Made by a program: the position numbers and the translations under genes. A DNA stretch of 64,000 nucleotides from assembly GCA_021432635.1 (NCBI GenBank), contig MU270086.1, positions 248,001 to 312,000 on the forward strand. The letters are read 5' to 3'. The stretch comes from Thozetella sp. PMI_491 (lineage: Eukaryota > Ascomycota > Sordariomycetes > Chaetosphaeriales > Chaetosphaeriaceae). The notes under the pieces were generated by a model. It saw nothing but the letters and a program-made list of their open reading frames with translations, searched no databases and had not been told where the DNA came from. Below are positions 23,131-35,930 of this stretch, in pieces. Position 1 is the stretch's first letter. Each line of letters begins with the position of its first letter.

Positions 23131-24677
23131 TTAGGCCTCCTTCTTCTTTTCATCCTTGGGCTCCTCCGGGACGTCTTCGTCCTCTTCGCCGTCGTCCGAC
23201 TTCCCCTCCTTCTTCCGCTTCTCCTTGTCCAGGACTTCTTTGACCTCCTCGCTGACGTCCTTAGTCTCGTCCCATTCCACGTCGTATTCAGCCGCCACCT
23301 TCTTGATCTCGGTCCGCAGCGTGTTTGCTTCTTGCACTAGCTGCTCCCACATGCGCAGGTCGAGGCCTCTCTCCTCGTAGAGCGCGTTCTGTCTCCTCGA
23401 CACCGTCAGGTTCAGCGCGGCCTTGTAGCTCAGGTCGCGGCTGATGTATAGGAACCACAGGTACCCGCCCATGATGGTTGTCAACCCGGCCAGGTACGTA
23501 ATGGGCTCCACAAGATCCCACCCTTGCTCGGTCCAGAACGTAGTGTAGTAAACGACGCCCCACCAGCCCGCGAGTAGCCCGAAGCCTCCCTTCGCAAGCC
23601 TGTGCGCCCCCCTATGCGCCAGCAGGTCGCACTCTTGCTTGATCTTGGCGAGCTGATCGATCTGCCGGCTCATTTTACGCAACCGAACTCGCATGTAGTG
23701 CGTCCGGTCTTTGAAGGACGGGACGCTCACCGGCGTCTCGACCCCGTATCCTTCGATCTCGATGGCGAACTCGCGGCCGCGCGCGGCGTCCCGGATGAAA
23801 TCCCCAATCTCGGTGCTGCTACTCCATCGAACCCATTTCTTGTCCGCGTGATCACGCTCTGGGCCTTCATGGCCCAGCCCCGAGTACGAGGCTACGTGAG
23901 TGCGCCTGCTGGCGCCCCTGTCTCCTTTGCCGTCCTTGCTGCCGCTTGAGCGATGGGGCATGGCGTCACCGCTGTCGCCCGTGTCCTCGGCGCGGAAGTA
24001 GATGTTAGGGATCTTCTCCTTGCCATCTTCCACAACCGGAGGGAGCTCGGCCTGGATCAGTCGCTCAAGGTAGGAGAGAGGCTGCTGGGGATGGACCAGG
24101 AGCGCCAGCGGCTGGATTTCATCATCGTTGGATATAGCCCTCGCGTGTTCCTGCCCCTTGTTCTGCTTGTTCTTATCGGGATGGATCGGGAGCGGCACGA
24201 TGAGCTTCAAGAGCCTGCTCGGCGTAGTCAGGAGCTTTCCTTTAGAGGCGAGTCAGCTTGCGACTGGCGGTTCCGCCGTTGGGTACCGTCCGAGAGGGAA
24301 CCCCTCAACCTACCCTTCGGCATGGGCTGGCTCTCCTTGCCGGAATCGTCTGCAGGCGGCTTGTCCGCATCCTGACGGAGCCATGGCCTCTGGGTCTGGT
24401 TCTGGCGTGCCTCCTTTAACTGGCGTTCTTGCTCGTCGATGCTCTTCTGACTCAGCTGCTTCGCTTTCTCTTCATACTTGTCTGCCCAGGACACGGGGCA
24501 GGTCGACAAGGCCTTGGCAAAGCCCGGCGCAGACCTGGTGGGATGAGAGCATGTCGATCGGAGGCGCTCGGCGCGGGCCCAGGTCGACGGTATCCTACAG
24601 ATCGGACTCACGCGGCGGTGAAGTCGCCTGGTTAGATAGCTCATGGCAGGCTGGTTCCTGGAGCAAGAGAGCAGCAA
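23131..24677 (-). CDS. MCU: Mitochondrial calcium uniporter pore subunit
   Basis: Exons on the minus strand: 24677-24314 and 24239-23131, giving 490 residues (479 from the Met at 24644). The N-terminus is rich in Arg and Ser without acidic residues, as in mitochondrial presequences. The core shows coiled-coil-like helix [19 protein letters not shown]1 [19 protein letters not shown], the pore signature WDLVEP at residues 362-367, and TM2 starting [17 protein letters not shown]. The acidic residues of W-D-x-x-E-P form the Ca2+ selectivity filter of the inner-membrane channel. A second coiled coil and a highly charged tail (EDEDVPEEP...KKKEA) follow in the matrix. Length fits fungal MCUs. A GTGAGT inside exon 1 was tested as a donor and breaks the frame. 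The gene diverges from the Zn2Cys6 gene at 25047. Confidence 0.9.
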
Positions 24678-25046
24678 AACACAACAGAGAGGAATGCGCG
24701 CGACTCCAGAGAACTACTGTCGCCCGTGCTTTAGCCACCAACCCAAGTAGTGACGTCACTAGTCTGGGGGTCATGGGGGTTAGGGTTGTCTGTCCATCCT
24801 GTCGGGTCCGTGGCCCAAGCTCCTGGGCTGCGACCACTAAGGGGGCTGCATCTCATTGATAAGGGTCTATCTTCATGGAGTGGGGGTGGAAGCTCGACCT
24901 GAGAGGTCCATCCCGCGCCTGCCTCGCGACGTCTTCAAAGAGGCGTGCCTTCCCGTGCAGCTGATACAGATCGACGGAGAATTGATGGAAAGCGGCATCT
25001 TGATCCATGAGCAACCCGCCGTCCACGTCCTCATCCGTCGTGTGCG
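24678..25046. promoter_or_regulatory. Shared divergent promoter of MCU and a Zn2Cys6 regulator
   Basis: This 369-base region between two divergent start codons contains the CRE palindrome listed separately and a GATAAG (24858-24863, GATA-factor type). Confidence 0.6.
24749..24760. promoter_or_regulatory. Perfect CRE palindrome (ATF/CREB-type bZIP site)
   Basis: AGTGACGTCACT is a 12-base perfect palindrome with TGACGTCA at 24751-24758. It lies about 70-80 bases from the MCU start codon. ATF/CREB-type bZIP factors (AtfA, Hac1-like) bind this core in fungi. Occupancy is inference. Confidence 0.55.
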
Positions 25047-27183
25047 ATGTCCAGCACCTCCTGGGCAGCTCCGCTGAGCGAGGCGCTCTCTCATCCGCAA
25101 TCTAGGAAGCCCACGCGACCTGACCGGCCTTGCGATATTTGCCGCAGGCGCAAGTCCAAGTGTGTAAAGGAATCCGCACAAGATAAATGCGTTCTCTGTA
25201 CCTTCCATGGACTCGAATGCACCTATCTGGACGGCGCGCAGCCTAGAAGAAAGAGAGGCGAGCCTGACGGCCCTGGTGCGCCGCAGCAAAGGTTTGTGTG
25301 TTTCGCTTCATAATAAGGCTTCGCGCTCGCGTAGATACTGACCGTCGCTACTGTCAATCCTTAGAGATCAGCACCCCAAGCGGCTCAAGATAGTGCGCGC
25401 ACCCAGCGACGATGCCGGCGGACTGGAACACGGCGCGGCAGCGGAGTCCGGCCCTTCACTGCTAGACCGCACTCTTGGCTTGCACCGGACCATGCACTTC
25501 AAGTACATCGGCCCGAGCTCGGTGCACGAGCCGAGGCTGCTGGATCTCATCCACTCACCGCGTTACTCGCGGCCGGCAGGCCGCGCCGAAGAAGCCAAGT
25601 TCCGGCGAGTCGACGGCACGACGACCTTCGTCTCGCGCTCCGACAGGCAGACCTTCTCGACCTGGGAGGTGGATCAAGAGCTCGACATGATCGAACAGCT
25701 TGTCGAACCGCATGGGCCAGGCCTCGTGGACTTGTACTTCCGCATCATCCACCCCAGCTATCCTATCCTCCACAAGGCCGTATTCCTCGAGAAATACGCC
25801 CGCAGCTACAGGGAGTTCTGCCCGCCTCTCCTCGCCGCTGTCTACCTCTTAGCCATGGACTGGTGGGAGTACGACCGCGACCTGTCGGCCCGCACAAAGC
25901 CAGACTCGGGGGCGCTCTTGGCAGCCGCTCTCAAAAGCATGACCGGCGCCATCCACAGGCCAAAGCTCTCTTCTGCCCAGGCCGGCCTGCTACTGCTCCA
26001 ACGCTCAGGAGGGGACTCGTGGGTTCTTACTACGCAGCTAGTTGCAGTCGGAGAAGAGCTAGGTCTGCATGTCGACTGCTCCTCTTGGAATATTCCCGAG
26101 TGGGAGAAGGGCCTTCGGCGGCGACTGGCGTGGGCCATCTTCATGCAGGACAAATGGGGCGCCCTCATCCATGGACGCCCTTCGCACATCATCTTTCCGA
26201 GCTGGAATCTTCCAGTAATTGCCTTGGACGACTTCCCCGAGTCCGCAGCCGACGATGACGACAAGGAGGGGAGCACCGAGGTAGAAAAGGGACGTCTGCT
26301 GTTCATCCAGCTAACCAAGCTAACGCGGGTAATGGCGCACGCCCTCGACGCCCTCTATGGGCCAGACCAGACCAAGGTACACCTCCTCGTAGCCACCGGT
26401 GGGATCCAGGCCTTGCTCGAGGTCGTTAAGCCGCTGGCGGTAGATCTCAAGGATTGGGCTAGCAACCTACCTCCGACCCTGCGGATGGAGGACGTCAAGA
26501 CAAGGAAGCTTTGTTCTAATGGCTATCTACATTTGTCCTACTTCGTGACAGAGATCATTTTACACCGGGTCATCGTCCGATGCCTGACATCCGACACCCC
26601 CGAAGAGCTGCGCGTGCTGTGCAGAGAGGCAGGCAAGGCGCGGCTGGAACACGCCATCAACTTCGTCGATACCTTACGGCCTGAGCACCTGCAAGGCTTT
26701 TGGTGGTTTGCATCCCCCAAGTCTCTCGCCTTCATTCGAACCTTCGGGGGTCTCCTCTGGGCCACCAGCGAGACGGACGAAGAGGCCGAGTTCTACAGAA
26801 AGAGACTCGAGGACTTCCGCTGGAGCCTGAGGGTCAGGGCCAAAGGTGTTGGCTTCGTCACGGCCGCCCTGCAGGAGATGGAGGAGAACCTCCAGGACCT
26901 CAATATGTCGCGATCGCCTGGCGCATACCGGACGCCAGAGAGCCAGCGACTCGACACACCCTCGAGATCTGCCGAGACTGAGGGCAGTTATCCTTATATG
27001 GGTCTCGATAGCGATGATATCCACCTGCAGGGGCAGCAGCTCGATGTAGCACATGCAGATAGCGTTCTTTCTTTGCTAGATATGGAGACACCCACCCTCC
27101 ATGGCCTTGTGGACAATGAGACGGAACAAGCGCTTGGGTATACAGATATGGAAGAGCTCCAACATCCGACCCTTGAATACTAG
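25047..27183 (+). CDS. Zn2Cys6 transcription factor, possibly Dal81/TamA-like
   Basis: Exons 25047-25291 and 25365-27183 give 687 residues. The zinc cluster has Cys 29, 32, 39, 48, 51 and 58 (C-x2-C-x6-C-x8-C-x2-C-x6-C), followed by RRKRGEPDG and KRLKI basic patches. The regulatory domain starts near 130 with LLDRTLGLHRTMHFKYIGPSS, then LVDLYFRIIHPSYPILHKAVFLEKY (about 205-230), FCPPLLAAVYLLAMDWW and RLAWAIFMQDKWGALIHGRPSHI. This is the layout of large fungal-specific regulators. I recall the same order in Dal81/TamA-type nitrogen co-regulators, but that assignment is weak without alignment. The acidic C-terminus may activate. The gene diverges from MCU. A functional link to MCU is not implied beyond the shared promoter. 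Confidence 0.87.
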
Positions 27184-28980
27184 TTTTTAAGAGCTACTTC
27201 GAGGACGCGCTCTGTGTACCGAGGCATGAATAGTAGGGTTTGTAAAATGCTGCTAATATATAAACAAAAAGCCTATCTTCTTCACCTTTGGACCCCCGTC
27301 AGAAAGTGTTCGAGTAACCATATCCGTGGCCATATATTCTAATATCGCCGACATCAGCTCGGCCTTAGTCTCTATCGCAACAACTGTCGACGCAGGAATG
27401 CACGGCAGAACTACCCCATAAGTCGGTAACAATAGGGTGAATAGAAGAGACACCCTTGTGAGCCCTCAAGATGCTAACCAAAGAGCCAGGGCCTAGTGGA
27501 TGGAATAAAGAACACCCTGGAGGCGGGGGTTTCTCGTGCTCAGTGGGAGTGCAGGATTTTCCCGATGCTCGTTTCTCGCAACCTCTATGACCCGAATACA
27601 TGCCTGTTTTGATATGCGGGCAAACACCCATGAGCGAGTGGCTCGCCTCACTCTCGCTTCGTCCGTTTAGCAGCATCCGGCTTCAAGTCGGTATCTTGCA
27701 ACTAGGTTGCATCCGCGACGCAACACCGATCCTCCGCTTCGGACTCTTGATTACCAGATTTTGGCCGGCCGAATGATGTTACAAAGCAGCGTCGGTTTTT
27801 ACTTTGACTCTGAGCTACGCCGCCGGTACCTGTTATGGACCGTTACGATCCCTCCCATATAAACCCGCTTAGGCGACATCCCCGTTGGGCAGCTAGCTAA
27901 GTCCGATTCCGGCGGTAAACGATGTAAGTATGTCAATACAGAAAATTGAATCCTAGTGCGAGCACACTTGCGCTCAGATCATAGGGACCAGCTGGATGAC
28001 GCCGCAGATCGTCTATCACTGACAGATCTCACCTGTGGCTCCCGCAGTGCCTTCGTGCCTCGACAGCCGGGAAGGATCCTACGAATTAGGGGCCTAGGAG
28101 TACATAGACGAGATCCCGTAGTCAATGCCTGTCCGGACCTACCGCGCCACTAGAGTAGATCCCTTACCTGAACTAATAACGAAGTGGCGTAATCCTCCTG
28201 TACTGGTCCACCGTGCTTTGCATCCTTGCCTTGAGCCTCATCAGGTTCAAGGCTGCCGTAGGGCTCGGCCGGTGCCTTCTACTGCTACCTGCCAAGCGCC
28301 GGGGCTAGGGAGGGCCCACGGGAGATCTACTTTGAGCAATTTCCTCCGGGATTGTGCATTATGGTCCCAAGTGCCGCCTGAGACCTCCCGGCGGGCCGAA
28401 AATACCACAGGCGAGAGTACAGCATGCGTTCAGGTTGCGCCACTAGGCATAGGCAGCACCGAAGAGGGATCCCGAGTGTGAGCAAGCATGGTAGCCTACG
28501 TGAAACCCATCGTGGGTACCGATGCTGACGCTCTCTTTCCGCGCCATCGTAAGCCTCGACGAGATGGTGGTGCCCGAGATGGCGTACAGAAGAGGTACAG
28601 TACTTCTTCGTCTGTCGCTGCCAATGGCGTGGCTCCAGCATCCTCCCCGCTCGTGCTACATCCGACCTAGACGATGGGGATATTCAAGATCGTGTCATCA
28701 GAGTGGCAGTCGGGGCTCTCACAAGGGTGGATAATACCTACTTAGGCGCTCGTGCTAGTGTCTAGGCCTGTATCTAGCTCGTCAGAGCACATACCCGATC
28801 AAATGCTGCCTTCTCTGTGTACTGCTTCATACAATGTGACCATCTTCGCTCGGGATCCCGTGCAACAAGGCGCCGCAGTACCGCGAAACATCTCTTTTTC
28901 AGCTCGCGCGAAGTTGAGGCGCGTTCCGGTTCAACCGGTTTCCTCGCAGTTAGGAATGACCCCCCCCCCCCCCCCCCCCC
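27184..28980. other. Gene desert, left part up to the assembly gap
   Basis: After the 3' flank of the regulator gene, no ORF, RNA or element is recognised on either strand. Base composition is mixed, not the AT-rich composition left by repeat-induced point mutation. It ends in C21 (28960-28980) directly before the gap. Confidence 0.55.
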
Positions 28981-29075
28981 NNNNNNNNNNNNNNNNNNNN
29001 NNNNNNNNNNNNNNNNNNNNNNNNNNNNNNNNNNNNNNNNNNNNNNNNNNNNNNNNNNNNNNNNNNNNNNNNNNN
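28981..29075. other. Assembly gap (95 N)
   Basis: 95 undetermined bases directly follow C21. True length and content are unknown. Open frames that cross this gap are meaningless. Confidence 0.99.
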
Positions 29076-32000
29076 TCGTGGCCGGCTCCTCATCTTTGAA
29101 TCGCAGGGCCGGTCGATGGCGCTGGAACGCGACCTGCATTGGCATCCATACGATCTGGTGGCCTAGGCGCTTACGTATCCTGTCATTTCTGGTTCTTCTG
29201 CGGACCAGTGACAGGGAATTTTATTCGGCTGCCTAGATATCTAGGGCGACCCCTTTGGGAAACTCACACAATGTTGTCGCGAGACCCTGAGCCACTCCCT
29301 TGCTTCTGCCCTGCTGCGGCTCAATCTGCCGGCTACTAACGCGTATCCAAAAGGAACTCGCGACACGAGATTCGCAGTGCATGTTCTGGGAAGAGGGCGG
29401 GGTGGCCATCCTCGCAGGATCTCTCTGGGCGAAGAGTTCCCGTCCGTAGGGAGCAGGCTCCATGGCGACGGGCCCGTCGGAGCTAAAACCGCCTACCCCC
29501 GGGTCGTCCCCATTCGTCGCGTTTCCAGCTCCGAACACCTAATTCTATCCTAGCTGAACTCTAGATACGCTACGAGGACGGGGCTAGCTGCAGGGTCCGC
29601 CAAGATGTGGGCGGAGGATGGGAGATCCCAATGGAGTTAGGGGGTGTGAGTGGCAGCGTGCTGGATAGAGGCTCTCTTGGGACAGCTCCCTGGCCCATCT
29701 CAATCTGAACTGCAGGGGGGAGGGGTTCCAGCCTACTGGGATCGAAGCGGCCTAGGTAGTAGGTCTGTCATATGGCGGTTGCGCAGACATTTCTGAGAGG
29801 CGCTGAGCGGCGTAAAGTTGCTGCCTGCACTGGCCCTTATTTCGTATTCAAGCTTGTTGATCCACCCAGGCTTAGTACTCGACGGAATCCACAATGGGGA
29901 GGCAACTGGACGCTAACGAGTACTTTGCAGGTTCAATATATTCTACTCTCGCTACTCTGACAGAGAAGGTGTGCTAATCCGGATATTTCGACCGTAATAG
30001 CTAGAACAGTTCCGCAACGAGTGTGCCTAGGGGTAGACTTAGACCCCCCGGCGCTAATATGCGAGTCGCCGAATAGCATTTGAATCGCACGCCCATGGCA
30101 CGGCAATAAACACCCCAGGCGTATGGATTCATTATCGTTGCGGCCAATCGTGCGTCAAGCGCAGCCTAGCTTCTGCTGAACAAGGAGCAATCTAGCGTAT
30201 TTGTCTGACACGCCGCGATGTCCCGTTCTGTTGGGATATAAACGGCAGCGAATCAGATGCACCGGCAACACGAGCAAAGGTCAACTTGAGCAATGACATG
30301 TCATTAAAGCCCCTGAAATGGCAAGAAAAATTCAGAGTGGCGCACAAAAAATCGGAATCGGTCGCAATTGTGGCGTCCGGAACCATTGATCGCCTACCAC
30401 TCTCGTTCTCGCTGGCGGTTCGTTCCCAAGTGTGGCGACTTCGTGCCTCCCCCCCCCAGCGTCTCTCACTATTGCGCCTTTTTCGGAGCTCAGGGCCGTA
30501 TGTATCTCTGATTATTGTGCCTCGAATTCCTCCAATCCTTGCTCCGGTCACATCTACATATCAAACGGAGGGAACACCACGGGCGCCACCAAGGGAAGCT
30601 GAGAAGGGAGCTAGTCCTCTATCTGGATGGCAGATGGTGCGTTTAACGAGGAAACAAAAGCATTGCTGGATACACATGCGGGAATGAGTTAGCCAATCCC
30701 TCGGGCGGCCCGCATAGTCACCTTCCCATTGCTACATGACCGTGGTGGCGATACCTCACCGCCTCGCGATGTTCCTGTAGCCCTGGCGCTCATTCGTACG
30801 ACAAGCTGTGTCCACGTCGGGGTTGGAGCAATCCCAAGGCTTGAAGATGCCAGGGGTTCCATAGCGTAAAGATGTAAATAGAGAAAAATCATAAGCCAGC
30901 AGCTTTGAATTAGCACACCAAGGCACAGTGGTTGAGTGCTCCTAAATCAGACGACTGCTGTGCCGGTCAACCATCCTCGGCGGGATTGTGGATCGCAACA
31001 ATACAGTTTACTATTTCCCGCCGAGGAAGAAGAGTTATGTGGCCACAATCGTTACCACACTACTCCCCTGGCATTTTGCTAACTGGACCGAGCAGCGTGG
31101 TCAGTCTTTCGAGCTACACCTCCGCCCTCCTTGGCCAACGTGTTATAACCCCCCTCCCTCCTCCCCTCATATCCGCTGGGTAAATCATTACCTGGAGGTT
31201 TGGTCCTCCTAATTCCCGTGGCCCTTGCCTTATCGCGATCCTGCGGCAGACCTGGGCCCCGCGGCGCAAGACAGCGTGTACTCCTGATGTGGAAAGGACA
31301 CTATAACGAGGGATGTGGATGGTGAACTCGTGAGCATTGCGCAATCATGCGCATGTCTATCATGCGAACATGTATCTCTTTGAGTCGCGATCTACCTGGC
31401 CCCCTTCCAAGTCCCTCCATGCCAAAACCTTGACCTAACCCCAAAGGACGAAGTACAAGTACAGAGTCTATCTCCTGAGAGGACCTAATTACAAGGACCA
31501 CCCTAACAGGTGAAGCTGCCTGGGGATAGCTTTAGGAGGCAGGGGATAGTTCAGCACGACTCTATCGGATGGCAAAGTACAGTACGTGCGACCCAGGGCG
31601 TAGCCTCGCAACTGACATGGGTCAGGCATATAGTCTCAGCCAAAGTCCAGCCAGTGTGGGGAATTAGAGTCACAGCTCGCCGAATGAAGAAAAAGTGGCC
31701 ACCGGAAGGGCCATACAGAGCAAAGACGCACCGTCATGCCAAATGGGAAAGTTAGTGCGAGTATCCAAGTATTGCGCGTTGGCGGCCATGCAAGGGTCGA
31801 CACAACGTCGACTCCGACAGTGAGCTGCAAATGTCGCCGGATTGCCACCACGCAGGATGAGCCCTCGCTCCCTGCCCAGCTGCTCTGACTCCGCAAGAGT
31901 GCATCAGACTCTGTCTGAGTTCGGATAACAAGCCCGTAGCCTTCTCGTAGGGCTGTGACGGGCCTCCTACCCCCCTGGCGGGTTGGCGGTGGTCATAATA

Positions 32001-35000
32001 CACGTGGTCATCAGCCCCCCCGTCGCCCCCAGGTGCCGAGTTTGGTCAAGGGCCGAAGGGCGGAATTGCTCCGAAGAAGGGAGGCTTGAACGAGGAGGTG
32101 ACGTCGTCGATGACTAGGCGCCTCTTCGGGCATAATCGCGCCCCCAAAATAAAACAACAAGAAACCTCACCCCCCTCCCTCCTCGGTCCCTAATACCGTT
32201 CGAGGGATTATCCGGCGAGAAGACAAAATTTCTGCCAAGCCTGCTGAGCTGGAGAGGGTCGGCCGAGGCATGTGGACCCGAGGGGCCGCCTAAGTGTGCG
32301 CCACAGCTGCAGACAATTCGTCGCCCCTAGGCAAGTAGGGGGGGCGAAGGAGACAGCCGAGGAAGGTGAGGCGCGAGTCAAGCCGTCTCGGCCGTGTCGT
32401 CCGGCCGATGCGTTACGTTATGGATATTTGGCGGGGCCAAGATAATAGTAGGTAATATCGACCTGGTGAAGCACCCACTATTATTTATCTCGTACTTTCC
32501 ATACGTACAGTATACACTGCTATCTTTACCGTACGCCCGGACCAAGCGTCGGTGGAGAAACCAGCAATTGGGCGGCCAGGAGCGCTGCCCGGCATTGACA
32601 GCCTTGGGGAGGCGGCCGCACGGCGGCGTTGGCGTGACATCAAGATCAAACAGCGGGGCACCCTATGCATGACGGCGGAATAGCTGCAGGAGAGTGAAGG
32701 GCAAGACCTGAATTGAGTTGGCAGTCCCATCGCCTTGGCCAAATTTCGCCGAGTGGAGGCCGCTGCTGTTTAGAGCCGAGCCGGCCCCCCGGGCAGGGCG
32801 GTCTGCCGAGGGAAATGCTGCCGCTCTAGGGGTAATGCGCTGTGCTACATACTAGCACTTTGGAACCTTGGGAGTAACAGGGCGCGGTGTGGAGCGGCGG
32901 TCGGAGGTGCATCGAATGCGGGCAGTCCGGCGGCAATCACCCAAGCAAGGACCCGGAGAGCACCACGGAGCTTTTTGCCCAACAGGGCTCTAGAGACGGG
33001 CGTGCCCGCCACTCGGGGACCCCTCGGCATAATTCACAACCAAGCATGCCCGGCCCAGGAGAAGGGTAACGTGGCAGACCGCGTCGCGGGATACTGGGCC
33101 GACACGCTCGCCCGGAGCTTACAGTGGCTCTGCGCCGGTGTCTCAGTGTCCTTCTCATGCCGCGACTCATGACAAAAACGAGCGAGCGAACGAGCGAGAG
33201 CCGATCTGGAGGAGGTCGAGGGAGATGGCCCCCAAAAGGAGGTAGACCTTAGGGGCCACCAGAATAGAAAAAAAAAAGAAAAAAAAAGAAGGGCGAATTG
33301 AGTGCTGACAGCCACGGGGAGCCAGCCGGCTTGCCGGCCTTGCCACCTGGAGATGCCCGCCTTAGATCCGGGCTCGGCGGGCAGAGCCGAATACATGGCT
33401 GGCGCCGATCGCGAACGTTGCAGCCCTGGTCGCTCGCCCACCGCCGGGTGCAGATCATGAGCCCTTAGCCAGGGACGACAACCGGGGGCCTCCTTTGGCA
33501 AGGTCGCTTCCAGAATGCTTCTCGAAGCGCTTCGTCGGCCTCTGTCCGCGCCGGGGAAGAGAGTCAGGGACCCAGAGCAGCGAAGTGGTGCGTGCACCTG
33601 CCGAGTCAATACCACGCATGAGTGTGCGCGTCACGGGGCGTCAGAGAACCCCGGCGGCGTTGCTGAGTGAGCTTGCTTTCCAGCCCATGACACATTGTAG
33701 TATGTACTTTGTTATTCAGCCGCCGGGAGTAACTGTTGGATCAAGGAGGGAGGATGGAGAGGATGTACTGTACGTTCTACGTTGATGTGACGGTGAGGTC
33801 GCAGCCGTAGGAGGGTTTCACCCCGCCCGGGTTCGCGGCACAGCCTGTTCGGTAGAGAAAAGCAAGCCCTGAAAGCGCCGATCTTGTGTCCCGTGGTGGC
33901 GCGAGAAGCCGGCCGTCCGGCCGTGGAGGCCCATTTGGCTACTGCGTCAGCCAGGGCAGCTGATGGGCGGTGGGGGGGGGGGGGGAAAGGGGGTTTGAAT
34001 AAGCAAGGTGATGATGATGGATGCACTGACGATGGGGTCTGCGTGCCTATCGTCTAGTTGGGCGACCGATGAAGCTGAAGCACGGGCTTCGTATCCTTTT
34101 CTCTCTCTCCTTTTTTTCTTTTTCGCCACTTCTGACATGCGATTCCTCGGGCTAATGGAAACCTCGTGCGAGCACCAGCTGAGATTGGTGTCTCTCCGCC
34201 CAAGACTGTACGCAGCTTCTTGGCAAAAGCAACCCGCGTGGTGTTTCATTCAGTCATCATAGCACCTATGATTGGGGGGCCGATTACAGGCCGCCGCGGG
34301 GGGTGGAGGCAAGATCTGAGAAAGAAACCATTCTCGAGGCAACCTAAGCGGCATCCTGTCTATGGGATTTGCCCACGTCCCACGGCACGGAGAAAGCATT
34401 GTGTTAGTCTGTAGACCGGGCAGCGCCCGATGCCGATTCGGTGGCCGGCCGACTTAGCTGTGGCATCCGTCCCTGAGCTTCCAAGTGTCGGCGGCGACTT
34501 CTCCGGGGAGGGGGTTGGAGGAAGCAGAACGGCGCGAAAGAGCTAGCACGCATCTTGCATGCGATCCCATGCACCAGAGGGGCAACGAGCAGGAACGCCT
34601 GCTAGGCTAAAGATAGGACGTCCCCTAGAGGAGGGGTCCCTAGAAGTTCGAACTTTGTAGCGCCTGATGCACTCGGTCCCATAAACCGTCCCACGGCTGG
34701 CCCAGGGCACCCACCGTGTACTGTAAGCTGTAAATACGCGTGTTGGAAATGGCCCGGCGGTTGGTGAAGGCCGACGCAACGCCGCCTCCAAGACACTGAT
34801 CCGCCACCAGCTCTCTTGATGCGCCCCACGGTACGGCTTGCCGACCGCCCTACACACGGCGTGTTTGGCAGAGACAGACGAGGCACCCAACCCAAGCAAG
34901 GTACACGGACAAAGCAAAGACGGTAGTGTACCATGGAACAGGGTCACACCTGTACCTCCTTCTCTTGATTACTTCTAGATGGGCAGCCCGAAGCGAAGCG

Positions 35001-35883
35001 TTTGAGGCGGCCACAGCACAGCCAACGCCGCTAACCAGCCATTGGTACCCCCCCCCCCCCCTGGCCTCACCCCCTCTCGGGCTTAGGTCCGACGGTACTT
35101 TAAGTTACACAGTGGGCCTCAGCCTTGTAGGGTTGGGTTTGCTGTGTTTCCAGTCCCGAGGGTTGGGGGCCGAAGCCAATTTGCGGGAAGAGGGGGGGGG
35201 AAGGGGGCGGGCGTCAGCACGGATGAACAGCCAGGGCACTGGGTACAACTAACTGCCTGCCTACCTACTACGTTTCAACAGCCCCCGGGCAACTGGGTGT
35301 ATGTGCGAGAGTCTAGTGCCCCCTCCCCAGCTGGATGCAGACACCCTACCCCCTATCATGGTAGTTTAGGGCCTCATCCGTGTGTGTACGCCAATGAAGC
35401 CTCCTCCGTCTGCAAGGCGCTAGCGGGCATGCACCGTCCTTCCGGGCCCTGCGAGGGCCTTTTCCAAGACCGTCACAATTCCGTCTAACGAGGCGAACCC
35501 ACGAGTCGGAGCAGACTACGGAGTAGTCGCGCCAGCGGCGTGCCGCACACGATTTTAGGGCCCCGGTGAGCCATATCGCCCACATGGGGCAAGTCTACAC
35601 ACGTCGGGTCTCGTGCGGCTCGGCATCGGAGTAGGAAAAGAGGCTGCACGTAACGCAACCCTGCAAACTATGCCGCCTTAGTGGCTCCATTTACTATGCT
35701 CGCCTTGGCGACCCGCCAACCCAGGTCCTCCGGGGCTTGGGTTTCCAGAATTTTGGAAGCGACGGCTTCTCGAGTGCGGGCACCTCACCGCGGGCCGCGT
35801 GTAGGAAGAGCAGCATCGCACTGGAGCAGGACGCCTATGGTGGTTCTGGCGGGAAGCGCGACAGACAGATGCGCACGAAGAGG

Positions 35884-35930
35884 GGCGGAATGGCGGAATT
35901 GGCGGAATGGCGCAGGAAGGCGGAAACCGG
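35884..35930. repeat. Degenerate GGCGGAAT(T/G)G tandem repeat
   Basis: Four to five imperfect 9-10-base units built on GGCGGAA, in gene-free DNA. Confidence 0.7.

Noticed and set aside
24540-24615. Possible intron in MCU exon 1 (GTGAGT donor, CCACCAG acceptor)
   Set aside because: Removing it shifts the frame and leads to an early stop. The uninterrupted exon keeps the frame into the conserved part.
28838-28861. 5S rRNA-like words GACCAT and CTCGGGATCCCGT
   Set aside because: The spacing between them is far too short and the rest of the 5S gene is absent. Treated as coincidence.
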